DNA from: Roseomonas alba
GTDB lineage: Bacteria > Pseudomonadota > Alphaproteobacteria > Acetobacterales > Acetobacteraceae
Direction of reading: 5' to 3'
Assembly (NCBI RefSeq): GCF_019430885.1
Contig: NZ_JAHYBZ010000009.1
Location: 186,001 to 250,000, forward strand
DNA length: 64,000 nucleotides
The position numbers and the translations under genes are program-made. The notes under the pieces were generated by a model. That model saw only the letters and a program-made list of their open reading frames with translations, had not been told where the DNA came from and made no database searches. Positions 1 through 8,819 of this stretch are shown here, in pieces (the stretch's first letter is position 1; each line of letters starts with the position of its first letter).

Positions 1-43
1 ACGGATCTGGGGGTTGGGAGTTCGAATCTTCCCGGGCGCGCCA
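1..43 (+). tRNA. tRNA-Arg(ACG), 3' part only
   Basis: The first 43 bases fit the 3' half of a tRNA. Counting back from the CCA end (41-43) gives an acceptor 3' strand (33-39), a T-arm with stem GGGAG/CTTCC around the loop TTCGAAT (21-27), a five-base variable loop and an anticodon-stem 3' strand TCTGG (6-10). The window then begins exactly at anticodon bases A-C-G followed by G37 and A38, so the tRNA reads CGN arginine codons. CCA is encoded. The 5' half lies outside the window, so the anticodon rests on counting rather than on a complete cloverleaf. Confidence 0.8.
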
Positions 44-130
44 GAATCGCGCAAAATCAGATAGATATGGGAACGAGTGCAGCGGTGTGAGTGAGGCGGC
101 ATGCCTCAAGCGCTCCTCGCCACGCTCCGT

Positions 131-1108
131 TCAGTCATCCTGCTCCGGCGTCAGCGCCACGGATGATGCCGGACGGCCTGTCGCCACCGGTGGCGGCAGG
201 GGCGTGCCGCGGGTGCGCTCCCGCAGCAGCGTCAGCAGTCCCGACCCGATGATCAACGCGATTCCGACCAGCATGGGCAGGTCGACGCCGTCGCCGAAGA
301 ACAGGTAGCCCAGCACGATCGCCCACAGCATCTGGCTGTACTGCGTCGGGCCAAGCGCGACCGCCGGCGCGCGGAAGGCCGCGGCCATAAGTAGGATATT
401 GGCCAGCGCGGCAAGCAGGCCGTAGCTCGCCAGGAATCCCCATTGCAGCGCGCTCGGCATCCGGAAGCCCGGCACCATGAGCAACCCGCAGATCACCACC
501 GTGCCGAGGATGCCCGCGCCGAACAGCGAGATCCGCTTCTCCTCCGGCCCCGCCGCGCGGAAGGTGATGACCACCACGGCCCCGCCGAGCCCCGCGACCA
601 GCGCGCCGAGATGCCCGATCTCAAGCGGCCGCAGCCCTGGCCGCAGCACGATCAGCACGCCGATGAAGCCGATGATGACGGCGGCCCAGCGGCGGATGCC
701 GATCCGCTCCCGCAGGAAGGTCATGGACATCAGCGTCACGAAGGCCGGCTGCAGGAAGATCAGCGCGAAGGCCTCGGCCATCGGCAGATGGGTGAAGGCG
801 ATGACGGACCCGATGACGCCGAGCGGATAGGCGACGAAGCGCAGCAGCCACAGCGCCCGGCTGCCCGTGGCGAAGATGTCGGTCCAGCGATCGCCGGGCC
901 GCATCAGGAAGGGCATGGCGAGGAAGGCGAAGAGCGCGCCGAAGAAGGAGGATTCGTAGGCCGGCAGCGCGCCCTCGATCGCCTTCACGCTGGCGTCGCT
1001 GAACGAGAAGGCCGCGAAGGAGAGGAAGCCGAGCACCACGCCGGACGTCACGCGATCGGGCGCCGGGCCGTCCTGTTGCAGCCCCTCGTTTCGCGCCTGC
1101 TGATCCAT
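131..1108 (-). CDS. EamA/DMT-family transporter
   Basis: A 325-residue inner-membrane protein of the drug/metabolite transporter (EamA, RhaT-like) family. It shows about ten hydrophobic segments in two homologous halves, e.g. 'GFLSFAAFSFSDASVKAIEG' at the start of the first half. Such proteins usually export amino acids or other small metabolites; the substrate cannot be read from sequence. I chose the ATG at 1108 because it is preceded by AGGAGCAGGACG; the reading frame stays open 29 codons further upstream, but that segment is Arg-rich, hydrophilic and has no ribosome binding site. The gene is divergent from the trehalose operon, with about 145 bp between the starts. Confidence 0.85.
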   Translation of the reverse strand: MDQQARNEGLQQDGPAPDRVTSGVVLGFLSFAAFSFSDASVKAIEGALPAYESSFFGALFAFLAMPFLMRPGDRWTDIFATGSRALWLLRFVAYPLGVIGSVIAFTHLPMAEAFALIFLQPAFVTLMSMTFLRERIGIRRWAAVIIGFIGVLIVLRPGLRPLEIGHLGALVAGLGGAVVVITFRAAGPEEKRISLFGAGILGTVVICGLLMVPGFRMPSALQWGFLASYGLLAALANILLMAAAFRAPAVALGPTQYSQMLWAIVLGYLFFGDGVDLPMLVGIALIIGSGLLTLLRERTRGTPLPPPVATGRPASSVALTPEQDD

Positions 1109-1252
1109 CGTCCTGCTCCTGCGGCCTCGTGCCTCCTTTCGTGCCGATTCCCCCTGCCGCGCGCATCGGGCGCGGCCGCGTCGCCCATATGTCACGGGCC
1201 CCGGACCGATGACAGGGGTGCAATCCTTGGCAATGTAACCTAACTAGGACGA

Positions 1253-2002
1253 GTGACTCCTCCCGGTGTTCCCGAGATCGAGGCCGATTGGGCGCTCTTC
1301 CTCGATCTTGATGGCACCCTTCTCGAGCTCGCGCCCACGCCTGACGCCGTCATTGTGCCTGCTGACCTGCCATCGGTGCTGGCCTGCCTGTCGGGTGGGC
1401 TGGGCGGTGCGCTCGCCATCGTGACCGGGCGGGCGCGGGAGACGGCGGACCAGCTCCTGGCCCCATTCCTGCCCACCGGCGGCTTCGGCCACGGTGCCGA
1501 ACTGCGCGACGCTGTTGGCGCCGCGGTTGGCGACGACACCGTGCCGGCGCCGCCGAGCGCCTGGTGCGACACCCTGACCCGATTCGCAGCGACGCGCGAC
1601 GGGCTGCTGTTGGAACGCAAGCCGCATGGCATCGCGCTGCACTACCGCGCCGTGCCGACGCAAGGCGAGGCCGTGCGCGCCGCGATGCAGGCACTCGTGC
1701 TGCAGGCGCCGAACGATTTCGTCCTGCTGCCCGCCCATATGGCCTTCGAGATCCGCCCGCGCGCCGCGACCAAGGCGCGGCCCGTCACTGCGCTGATGGC
1801 CGCGCCGCCCTTCCTCGGCCGCCGCCCGGTCTTCGTCGGCGACGACGTGACGGATGAGGACGGGATGGCCGCGGCGCGCGACCTTGGCGGCCTCGGCCTG
1901 CATGTCGGCCGCGACTTCACCGGCGGGCCGCCACAGGTGCGCGCCTGGCTCGCCCGCGCCGCCCGTCGCCTGACACAGGAGCAGCCCCTTGCCCAATCTT
2001 GA
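1253..2002 (+). CDS. otsB: Trehalose-6-phosphate phosphatase OtsB
   Basis: Dephosphorylates trehalose 6-phosphate to trehalose in the cytoplasm, the second step of the OtsA/OtsB pathway. This 249-residue HAD-superfamily protein has the nucleophile motif 'LDLDGTLLELAPTP' near residue 17, the substrate-pocket 'GFGHGAELRD' near 80, and the late acidic motif 'FVGDDVTDEDGM' near 203. All match OtsB and its usual length. The start is a GTG preceded by AGGA (1246-1249). The 3' end overlaps the next gene by 14 bp, so translation is probably coupled. First gene of a compact trehalose operon. Confidence 0.93.
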   Translation: MTPPGVPEIEADWALFLDLDGTLLELAPTPDAVIVPADLPSVLACLSGGLGGALAIVTGRARETADQLLAPFLPTGGFGHGAELRDAVGAAVGDDTVPAPPSAWCDTLTRFAATRDGLLLERKPHGIALHYRAVPTQGEAVRAAMQALVLQAPNDFVLLPAHMAFEIRPRAATKARPVTALMAAPPFLGRRPVFVGDDVTDEDGMAAARDLGGLGLHVGRDFTGGPPQVRAWLARAARRLTQEQPLAQS

Positions 2003-3785
2003 CTATGCCGTCGTCGGCAACTGCAACGTCGCTGCCCTGATCTCCGCCACGGCACGGCTGGAGTGGTTCTGCTTTCCTCGCCTCGATGGCGAGCCGGTGT
2101 TCAACGCGCTGCTCGGCGGCATCGATCCGCAGCGTGGCTTCATGGATGTGGTGCTGCGCGGACAGGCGAATGCGACGCAACGCTACCGCCGCAATACCGC
2201 CGTGGTGGAAACGCTGCTGACCGACGATTCGGGCGCGGCACTGCGCGTCATCGACGTGGCACCGCGCTTCCGCCGCTTCGGGCGCGTCTACCGACCGCCC
2301 ATGCTGTTGCGGCGGCTGGAACCTGTCTCGGGCCGGCCGCGCATCCGCATCCGCATCAGGCCCTCCTTCAGCGATGGCGCCGATCCGGGGCGGACCAGCA
2401 TCGGCAGCAACCACATCCGCTATATCGGCGCCGAGACGGTGCTGCGGCTCACCACCGACGCGCCGCTGTCCTATGTGACGGAGGAGGCGGAGCTCGGCCT
2501 CGACCGGCCGATGACCCTGGTGCTCGGCCCCGATGAGAGCCTGCCCGAGGCACCCGATTCGGTCGCCCGCGTGATGGTCGCCGAGACCGAGGGCTATTGG
2601 CTCGACTGGGTGCGTGGGCTGAACCTGCCCTTCGACTGGCAGGAGGCGGTGATCCGCGCCGCCATCACGCTGAAGCTCTGCTCCTATGAGGACACCGGCG
2701 GCATCGTCGCGGCGCTGACCACCTCCATCCCCGAGGCGCCGGGCAGCGGCCGCTGCTGGGACTATCGCTTCTCCTGGCTGCGCGATTCCTTCTTCACCGT
2801 TGGCGCGCTGAACCGGCTGAACGCGACGCGCACCATGGAAGGCTTCATGCGCTTCATCATGGATGCGGTGCATGACGGTGCGCCGGGCCCGATCGCGCCG
2901 CTATTTCCCATCGCACCGGGGACGCGGGTGGAGGAACGCATCGCCACCGCGCTGCCGGGCTTTCGCGGCGACGGGCCGGTGCGCATCGGCAATGCCGCCG
3001 TCTCCCAGATCCAGAACGATGGCTATGGCGCCATCATCATGACCGCGGCGCAGATGTTCCACGACCAGCGCCTCGCCCGCACCGGGGACATCGCGCTCTA
3101 TCGCCAGCTCGCCGTCATCGGCACGCAGGCGGAACATGCCGCCTTCTCCCCTGATGCGGGGCTGTGGGAGTATCGCGGCCATGCTGCGGCGCACACCCAT
3201 TCGGCGGCGATGTGCTGGGCGGCGCTCGACCGGCTCGGCGCCATCGCGCAGCATTTGGGGCTGGAGGCCGAGGCCCGCGACTGGGACAGTCGCGCCGAGG
3301 GGCTGCGCCTGCGCATCATCGACGCCGCGACGGTGCCGGGGGAGGGTTGGCTGTCCGGCGTGCTGGACGGCACGCCGGTCGCCGATGCCTCCACCTTCCT
3401 GCTGCCGGAATTCGGGCTGATCCGCGCGACGGACCCGTTGTTCCTGCGCACCGTCGAAGTGCTGGAGAAGCGCCTGGTCCGCGACGGCATCGTGCTGCGC
3501 TATGACCACGAGGATGACTTCGGCACGCCCGAGGTCGGCTTCCTGGTCTGCACCTTCTGGTACATCGACACGCTGGCGCGCATCGGCCGCAAGGACGAGG
3601 CACGCGCCCTGTTCGAGCGCGCCCTGTCCTGGCGCAATCACGTTGGCTTGCTCTCGGAGGATGTTCATCCCGCGACGGGCGCCCTGTGGGGCAATTTTCC
3701 GCAGACCTATTCGCAGGTGGGCCTCATCCTGTCGGCCATGCGCCTGTCCCGATCCTGGGAGGAAGGCCTTTGGCGCGCCTCGTAA
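1989..3785 (+). CDS. Glycoside hydrolase family 15 protein (glucoamylase/trehalase-like)
   Basis: A 598-residue GH15 protein. The N-terminal domain opens with 'YAVVGNCNVAALISATARL', typical of bacterial GH15. The (alpha/alpha)6 barrel includes 'CWDYRFSWLRDSFF' (about residue 257), 'SQIQNDGYGAII' and the late 'LSEDVHPATGALWGNFPQ' with a probable catalytic Glu. Family members hydrolyse alpha-glucosides; some are trehalases. Its place between otsB and otsA suggests trehalose breakdown or trimming, giving a synthesis-plus-turnover unit, but substrate is not proven. The start is TTG with AGGAG at 1977-1981, inside the 3' end of otsB; the 3' end overlaps otsA by 16 bp. Confidence 0.88.
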   Translation: MPNLDYAVVGNCNVAALISATARLEWFCFPRLDGEPVFNALLGGIDPQRGFMDVVLRGQANATQRYRRNTAVVETLLTDDSGAALRVIDVAPRFRRFGRVYRPPMLLRRLEPVSGRPRIRIRIRPSFSDGADPGRTSIGSNHIRYIGAETVLRLTTDAPLSYVTEEAELGLDRPMTLVLGPDESLPEAPDSVARVMVAETEGYWLDWVRGLNLPFDWQEAVIRAAITLKLCSYEDTGGIVAALTTSIPEAPGSGRCWDYRFSWLRDSFFTVGALNRLNATRTMEGFMRFIMDAVHDGAPGPIAPLFPIAPGTRVEERIATALPGFRGDGPVRIGNAAVSQIQNDGYGAIIMTAAQMFHDQRLARTGDIALYRQLAVIGTQAEHAAFSPDAGLWEYRGHAAAHTHSAAMCWAALDRLGAIAQHLGLEAEARDWDSRAEGLRLRIIDAATVPGEGWLSGVLDGTPVADASTFLLPEFGLIRATDPLFLRTVEVLEKRLVRDGIVLRYDHEDDFGTPEVGFLVCTFWYIDTLARIGRKDEARALFERALSWRNHVGLLSEDVHPATGALWGNFPQTYSQVGLILSAMRLSRSWEEGLWRAS

Positions 3786-5164
3786 TCGTCTCCAACCGGG
3801 TCCCGCCGCCTCGCGCCAAGGGGGCCGCCAGCGCCGGCGGCCTCGCCGTCGCCCTGCAATCCTTCGTTTCCTCAGGGACGCTGTGGTTCGGCTGGTCCGG
3901 CCGCGTGACCGAACGGACCCCGGGCAAGCCGAAGATCGTGAATGGTGGCGGCGTCACCTACGCCACCATCGATCTCGGCGCCGAGGACTACGACCGCTTC
4001 TATGTTGGCTTCGCCAACTCCTCGCTCTGGCCGCTGCTGCATTTCCGGCTCGGGCTGATGCGTTACCGGCGCGAGGATTTCGAAGGCTACCTGGCGGTCA
4101 ATGCCGCCTTCGCCGAGGCGCTGATTCCCATGCTGCGCCCCGACGACATGATCTGGGTGCACGACTACCACCTCATTCCCTTCGCCGACGCACTGCGGGC
4201 GAGAGGCTTCACCGGGCGCATCGGCTTCTTCCTGCACATCCCCTTCGTGCCGCCCTCGGTGCTGGATGCGCTGCCGCCGGCCCGGGCATTGATGCGCTCG
4301 CTCTGCGCCTATGATGTGGTGGGATTCCAGACGCGCACGCATCTGCAGGACTTCCTCGACTGCGCGCGGCGCTTCGGCGGCTTCGCCGTGGAAGGCGAGG
4401 AGGTGGTGACCGAAGGCGGCCGCGTGCGCGCCATCGCCGATCCGATCGGCATCGACGCGCCGAGCTTCGCGCGCGTCGCGGCGCGGTCCGCCGGCACGGA
4501 CTATATCCGGCGACTCACGGAGAGCCTGACCGGGCGCGCGCTCGCCATCAGCGCGGAGCGTCTCGACTATTCCAAGGGCCTGCCCAACCGCTTCGAAGGA
4601 TTCGCGCGGCTGCTCGCGCGCTTCCCGCAGCATCACCGCACCGTCTCGCTGCTGCAGATCGCCGCGCGATCGCGCGAGGATGTCGTGGAATACCAGGCGC
4701 TGCGGCGGGAGCTTGACCGGCTGGCGGGCGACATCAACGGCCGCTTCTCCCAGTTCGACTGGGTCCCGCTGCGCTACATGACGCAGACAGTGGCGCGGAC
4801 GAAGCTTGCCGGTCTGTTCCGCATCGCGCGCATCGGGCTGGTGACACCGCTGCGCGACGGGATGAACCTGGTGGCGAAGGAATTCGTCGCCGCACAGGAC
4901 CCGGCCGATCCGGGCGTGCTGGTCCTGTCGCGCTTCGCCGGCGCGGCGGAGGAGCTCACCGAGGCGCTGCTGGTGAATCCCTACGACCCCGACGAGATCG
5001 CCGAGGCGATGAACACCGCGCTGGAGATGTCGCTGGAGGAGCGCCAGGAACGCCATGCGGCGCTGCGGCGCGCGGTGTTCGAGGTGACGGCGGCACGATA
5101 CTGCAATGTGTTCGTCGAGGCGCTGGCCGGCGAGGCCGGTGCCGGTCCGCCGCCGGCCAACTGA
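3770..5164 (+). CDS. otsA: Trehalose-6-phosphate synthase OtsA
   Basis: GT20 enzyme that joins UDP-glucose (or another NDP-glucose) and glucose 6-phosphate into trehalose 6-phosphate. The 464-residue product starts 'LARLVIVSNRVPPP' and keeps the family landmarks: 'SAGGLAVAL' (nucleotide-sugar loop), 'WVHDYHLIPF', 'FFLHIPFVPPSVLDALP', 'RLDYSKGLPNRFEGF' (phosphate-binding Arg/Lys) and 'PLRDGMNLVAKEF'. I chose the TTG at 3770, because the protein begins there at the conserved strand and GGGAGGAAGG lies just upstream; a GTG at 3686 would add 28 unsupported residues. It overlaps the GH15 gene, completing a three-gene operon with only non-ATG starts. Confidence 0.93.
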   Translation: MARLVIVSNRVPPPRAKGAASAGGLAVALQSFVSSGTLWFGWSGRVTERTPGKPKIVNGGGVTYATIDLGAEDYDRFYVGFANSSLWPLLHFRLGLMRYRREDFEGYLAVNAAFAEALIPMLRPDDMIWVHDYHLIPFADALRARGFTGRIGFFLHIPFVPPSVLDALPPARALMRSLCAYDVVGFQTRTHLQDFLDCARRFGGFAVEGEEVVTEGGRVRAIADPIGIDAPSFARVAARSAGTDYIRRLTESLTGRALAISAERLDYSKGLPNRFEGFARLLARFPQHHRTVSLLQIAARSREDVVEYQALRRELDRLAGDINGRFSQFDWVPLRYMTQTVARTKLAGLFRIARIGLVTPLRDGMNLVAKEFVAAQDPADPGVLVLSRFAGAAEELTEALLVNPYDPDEIAEAMNTALEMSLEERQERHAALRRAVFEVTAARYCNVFVEALAGEAGAGPPPAN

Positions 5165-5258
5165 GCACGACCATGGGCAAGGCCGGCGCCGTATGCGGAC
5201 GCCCGGCTGGCGCCCCGTTGTCTTGGCCAGCAGCATGAACGCGGCGGGTGGTGGCTCG

Positions 5259-5275
5259 AGGGGAGGGGCTCCCCT
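5259..5275. terminator. Hairpin between convergent otsA and M20 peptidase
   Basis: AGGGGA / TCCCCT form a 6-bp stem around a 5-base loop in the 160-bp gap between two convergent stop codons. There is no strong T-run, so intrinsic termination is only plausible. Confidence 0.4.
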
Positions 5276-5324
5276 TGGTTCCCGACCGCCGCGTCGTGAC
5301 CGACGGCGCGGCGGTATCTCACTG

Positions 5325-6716
5325 TCAGCCCGCGCGTAGTGCCTCCGGCGCGACCTTCCCGAGTTCCGTCAGCAGCAGCGGCCAGGACCGCAGCCCTTCC
5401 TCCAGCGAGGACAGCCGGAAGAACTCGTTCGGCGCGTGCACATCCTCATCCGGCATGGCGAAGCCGAAGGTGATGGTGTCGAGGCCGAGCCGTTCCTTGA
5501 AGATCGCCGTGATCGGGATGGTCCCGCCGGCCCGCGCGCGCACCGGGGCGCGGTTGCGAGTGCGGCGGATGACGGTCTCCGCCGCGGCGAGCAGCGGATG
5601 GCCCTCACCGAGCGTGAAGGCCGGGGTGCCATTGCCCGATTCCTCGAAATCGAGGCTCACACCCTTCGGCGCCTTGGCGATCAGGTGGTCGCGCACCTTC
5701 GCCTGGGCGCGCACCGGGTCCATCCCCGGGCCGAGCCGCATGGTCAACTTCGCATGCGCCTCGCATGGCAGCACGGTCTTGGATCCTGCGCCAATGTAGC
5801 CACCCCACATGCCGTTCACCTCGATGGTGGGCAGCAGGGTGATACGCTCCCGCACGCTGTAGCGTGGATCGCCATAGGGTGCTCCGCCGACGCTGCCGTA
5901 GAATTCGGCCTCGTCCACCGGCAGGGCCTCGGCGTCCTCTTTCTCGCGCGGGCCAATTGGGGCCATGTCGTCCATGAAGCCTTCGACGGCGATGGTGCCG
6001 TCTTCATGGTGCAGGGAGGCGATCAGCCGGGCGATCTCGTGATTCGCATTGCGCAGCGCCCCGCCATATCGACCGGAATGCACGTCCTTGGCCGAAGTGC
6101 GCAGGGTGAAGCGCAGCGCCGTCAGCCCGCGCGAGCCGACGCTGACGGTGGGCAGCGTCGTGCTGGCCCGCCCGCCATCGGCCGAGATCATCGCATCGCC
6201 CACCAGCGCATCCGGATAGCGGTCGATGATGCTGCGCAGGGACGGGCTGCCGATCTCCTCCTCGCCTTCGAGGAAGAAGCGGATGTTCACCGGGCAGCCG
6301 CCGGCCTTGATGAACTCGATCACCGTCTCGACCGCGATCAGGGTCGAGCCCTTCACGTCCGACGCACCGCGCGCATAGAGCCGGCCGTCGCGGATGGTCG
6401 GCTCGAAAGGTGGGGTCTTCCACAGTTCCAACGGGTCGGGCGGCTGCACGTCGTAGTGGCCGTAGATCAGCAGCGTCGGCTTGCCCGGCGCGCCGTTCCA
6501 CGCACCCGTGATCGCCGGCTGGCCGCCGCCGTCGAGCAGGCGGACATCCTCGACGCCGCCCTCCTTCAGCCGCGCCATCAGGAATTCGCGCGTGGCCTTC
6601 ATTCCCTCGGCATAGGCCGGATCGGTGCTGACGCTCGGCAGGCGCAGCAGCGCCTTCAACCGTTCCAGGATCTCGTCCTTCCGGGCCAACAAGGCCTCGG
6701 CGACCGCTTCGCTCAT
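5325..6716 (-). CDS. M20 family metallo-dipeptidase
   Basis: A 463-residue zinc peptidase of the M20 (carnosinase/DapE-like dipeptidase) family, probably cytosolic. Metal-binding and catalytic landmarks are present: 'IYGHYDVQPPDPLELW' (His and catalytic Asp), 'ARGASDVKGSTL' (bridging Asp), 'FFLEGEEEIGSPSL' (general base and ligand Glu), and 'SAKDVHSGRYGG', the start of the dimerisation lid. The length fits family dipeptidases. The ATG at 6716 has GAGGAA about ten bases upstream; the frame stays open far beyond it, but only as antisense to the next two genes. It is divergent from the PEP mutase family gene (87-bp shared upstream region). Substrate unknown. Confidence 0.9.
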   Translation of the reverse strand: MSEAVAEALLARKDEILERLKALLRLPSVSTDPAYAEGMKATREFLMARLKEGGVEDVRLLDGGGQPAITGAWNGAPGKPTLLIYGHYDVQPPDPLELWKTPPFEPTIRDGRLYARGASDVKGSTLIAVETVIEFIKAGGCPVNIRFFLEGEEEIGSPSLRSIIDRYPDALVGDAMISADGGRASTTLPTVSVGSRGLTALRFTLRTSAKDVHSGRYGGALRNANHEIARLIASLHHEDGTIAVEGFMDDMAPIGPREKEDAEALPVDEAEFYGSVGGAPYGDPRYSVRERITLLPTIEVNGMWGGYIGAGSKTVLPCEAHAKLTMRLGPGMDPVRAQAKVRDHLIAKAPKGVSLDFEESGNGTPAFTLGEGHPLLAAAETVIRRTRNRAPVRARAGGTIPITAIFKERLGLDTITFGFAMPDEDVHAPNEFFRLSSLEEGLRSWPLLLTELGKVAPEALRAG

Positions 6717-6765
6717 GCTGCATTCCTCGGCTGCATGGGGGCAGCCTAGACCGACCGGCCGCGCG

Positions 6766-6783
6766 GTTGCAGAGTGCGGCAAC
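6766..6783. promoter_or_regulatory. Small inverted repeat in divergent promoter region
   Basis: GTTGC and GCAAC form a 5-bp dyad spaced by 8 bases in the 87-bp gap between the divergent M20 peptidase and PEP mutase family genes. It has the size of a regulator half-site pair, but no regulator gene is adjacent, and a 5-bp dyad can arise by chance. Confidence 0.2.
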
Positions 6784-6803
6784 ACAATTCCGAGGGAACC
6801 GGG

Positions 6804-7673
6804 ATGGGACGTCCACCAAGCACGGCCGAACGCCGCGCAGCCTTTCGCGCGATCCTGGCGGGGAAGGACTGTATCCATCCCGCCTCCGTGCATGACCCCA
6901 TCGCCGGGCGCATCGCTGCCGATCTCGGTTTCGAGGCCGCGATGTTCGCCGGTTCCGTCGCTTCGCTGACCGTTCTCGGCGCGCCGGACATCATTGTGCT
7001 GACGCTGACCGAATTCGCCGACCAGGCGCGGCGCATCTGCCGCGGCGGCGCGCCGCCCCTGCTGGTCGATGCCGATCACGGCTACGGCAATGCGCTGAAC
7101 GTGATGCGCACGGTCGAGGAACTGGAGACCGCCGGCATCGCCGCCCTGACCATCGAGGACACCGATCTGCCGCGCGGTCATGGCGTGGGCGAGCCGGGCC
7201 TGCTGAGCCTCGAAGCCGGTCTCGGCAAGATGCGCGCGGCGGTGGCGGCGCGGGAGGAGAAGGGCCTCGTCGTCATTGCCCGCACCAGCGCGCTGAACCT
7301 CGTGAACCTCGACGAGGCCGTGCGGCGCGCCAAGGCCTATGTGGGGACCGGCGTGGATGGCCTGTTCTTCACCGGGGTGAACGACTGGGACCAGCTTGCC
7401 GCCATCCAGGCCGTGTCGGGCGGGCTGCCGATCATCCTCGGAGGCACGCCGGCCAAGATGGCCGACAAGGCGCGTCTCGCCTCGCATGGCGTGCGCGTCG
7501 CCTTGCAGGGCCACCAGCCCTTCGCCGCCGCGGTCGCCGCCATCCACGCGACGCTGAAGGCGCTGCGTGACGGCACCGCGCCGGCCGACCTGCAGGGCAT
7601 CGCCCCCGCCGCGTTGATGAAGCAGGTGACGCGCGAGGCCGACTACGCCACCGCCGCACGCGACTTCCTCTGA
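6804..7673 (+). CDS. Isocitrate lyase/PEP mutase family, oxaloacetate decarboxylase-like
   Basis: A 289-residue TIM-barrel enzyme of the isocitrate lyase/PEP mutase superfamily. 'LLVDADHGYGNALNVMRTV' (about residue 85) holds the metal-binding acidic residues, and 'TIEDTDLPRGHG' the second acidic pair. The variant resembles the PA4872-type oxaloacetate decarboxylases rather than isocitrate lyase: it lacks the KKCGH motif and is short. The likely reaction is oxaloacetate to pyruvate plus CO2; carboxyvinyl-type or other 2-oxoacid lyase activity is possible. The ATG at 6804 follows GAGGG. It sits 21 bp before a 2-hydroxy-acid oxidase, so the two may act in one organic-acid route. Confidence 0.8.
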   Translation: MGRPPSTAERRAAFRAILAGKDCIHPASVHDPIAGRIAADLGFEAAMFAGSVASLTVLGAPDIIVLTLTEFADQARRICRGGAPPLLVDADHGYGNALNVMRTVEELETAGIAALTIEDTDLPRGHGVGEPGLLSLEAGLGKMRAAVAAREEKGLVVIARTSALNLVNLDEAVRRAKAYVGTGVDGLFFTGVNDWDQLAAIQAVSGGLPIILGGTPAKMADKARLASHGVRVALQGHQPFAAAVAAIHATLKALRDGTAPADLQGIAPAALMKQVTREADYATAARDFL

Positions 7674-7694
7674 CCTCCGGACGCGAGACACACC

Positions 7695-8819
7695 ATGCCC
7701 GTCAATCCCGAAACCCTGGCCGCGCTGCAGGATAAGTACCTGGCGCTCCATGAATTCGTGAAGGTCGCGAAGGGGCGGCTCGACGCCAATCTCTGGGATT
7801 ACCTGGTCGGCGCGACCGAGACCGAGACCACCATGCGGCGCAACCGCATGGGCATCGATGCGCTGGCGTTGCGCCCGCGTGTGCTGCGCGACGTGTCGGA
7901 GATCGACAGCACCTCGACGCTGTTCGACAAGACGATCCGACTGCCGGTCTTCCTCGCCCCGGTCGGTGGACTCGAATTCATGGCGGTCGGCGCAAATGGC
8001 GCGGTGACGGCGGGCGAGGGGGCGTCGGGCTTCGGCGTGCCGATCATGCTCTCCTCCGTCTCGAAGCCGGGCCTCGAGGATGTCGCCGCCGCGGCGACGG
8101 GGATGAAGATCTACCAACTCTATGTCCGCGGCGATGCCGCCTCGATCGAGGACAGCATCCAGCGCGCCAAGGCCCACGGCTATGATGCCTTCTGCCTGAC
8201 CGTGGACACCGCGATCTATTCGCGGCGCGAGCGCGACATCGTCCGCCGCTTCGCCAAGCCGTGGCGCGCCAGCGCGACCAACCAGGCGCAACACTACCAG
8301 GCACAGCTCAACTGGAACGATGTGAAGCGCATCAAGGACCAGCACCCGGACCTGAAGCTGATCCTCAAGGGCATCGCGACCGCCGAGGATGCGATGATCG
8401 CCGTCCAGCATGGTGTCGAGGTCGTCTATGTCTCCAACCATGGTGGGCGGCAGCTCGACGCCGGGCGCGGGTCGATCGAGGTGCTGCCAGAGGTCGTCCA
8501 GGCGGTCGGCGGCCGCGCCAAGGTCTGGGTCGATGGCGGCTTCTCGCGCGGGACGGACATCGTGAAGGCGCTGTGCCTCGGCGCGGAGGCGGTCGGGCTC
8601 GGGCGGCTTTACTGCTACGCGCTTGCGGCCGATGGCGCGGCCGGCGTGGTGCGGCTGCTGGAAATCCTCGAGAACGAGTTTCGCTCGGCGCTTGGCCTGC
8701 TCGGCGTGACGTCGGTGGCCGAGCTCGGGCCGGGCTTCGTGCATGCGGCGATGCCGACCAACCTGCCGCATGTGCACAGTGCCTTCCCGCTGCTGAGGCT
8801 GGACGATTCCGGATATTGA
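7695..8819 (+). CDS. FMN-dependent alpha-hydroxy-acid oxidizing protein
   Basis: A 374-residue TIM-barrel flavoprotein of the L-lactate dehydrogenase / glycolate oxidase family. It oxidises a 2-hydroxy acid to a 2-oxoacid using FMN. Visible landmarks are 'LAPVGGLEFM' near residue 95, 'QLYVRGD', 'LTVDTAIYSRRERD', the catalytic 'VSNHGGRQLD' (the His is the base, the Arg binds the carboxylate) and the phosphate-binding 'VDGGFSRGTDIVKAL' plus 'VGLGRLYCYAL'. The substrate (lactate, glycolate, mandelate or other) cannot be fixed from sequence. It lies 21 bp downstream of the oxaloacetate-decarboxylase-like gene and shares bases with the next start, so the three probably form an operon. Confidence 0.88.
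   Translation: MPVNPETLAALQDKYLALHEFVKVAKGRLDANLWDYLVGATETETTMRRNRMGIDALALRPRVLRDVSEIDSTSTLFDKTIRLPVFLAPVGGLEFMAVGANGAVTAGEGASGFGVPIMLSSVSKPGLEDVAAAATGMKIYQLYVRGDAASIEDSIQRAKAHGYDAFCLTVDTAIYSRRERDIVRRFAKPWRASATNQAQHYQAQLNWNDVKRIKDQHPDLKLILKGIATAEDAMIAVQHGVEVVYVSNHGGRQLDAGRGSIEVLPEVVQAVGGRAKVWVDGGFSRGTDIVKALCLGAEAVGLGRLYCYALAADGAAGVVRLLEILENEFRSALGLLGVTSVAELGPGFVHAAMPTNLPHVHSAFPLLRLDDSGY

Noticed and set aside
1..43. tRNA-Arg as an integration site for a genomic island carrying the T6SS
   Set aside because: No integrase, direct repeat of the tRNA 3' end or phage gene is visible in the window, and metabolic genes separate it from the T6SS.
6717..8777. N-terminal extension of the M20 peptidase frame (would give 1150 residues)
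   Set aside because: The extension is antisense to two well-supported enzymes; the ATG at 6716 has a good ribosome binding site and matches family length.
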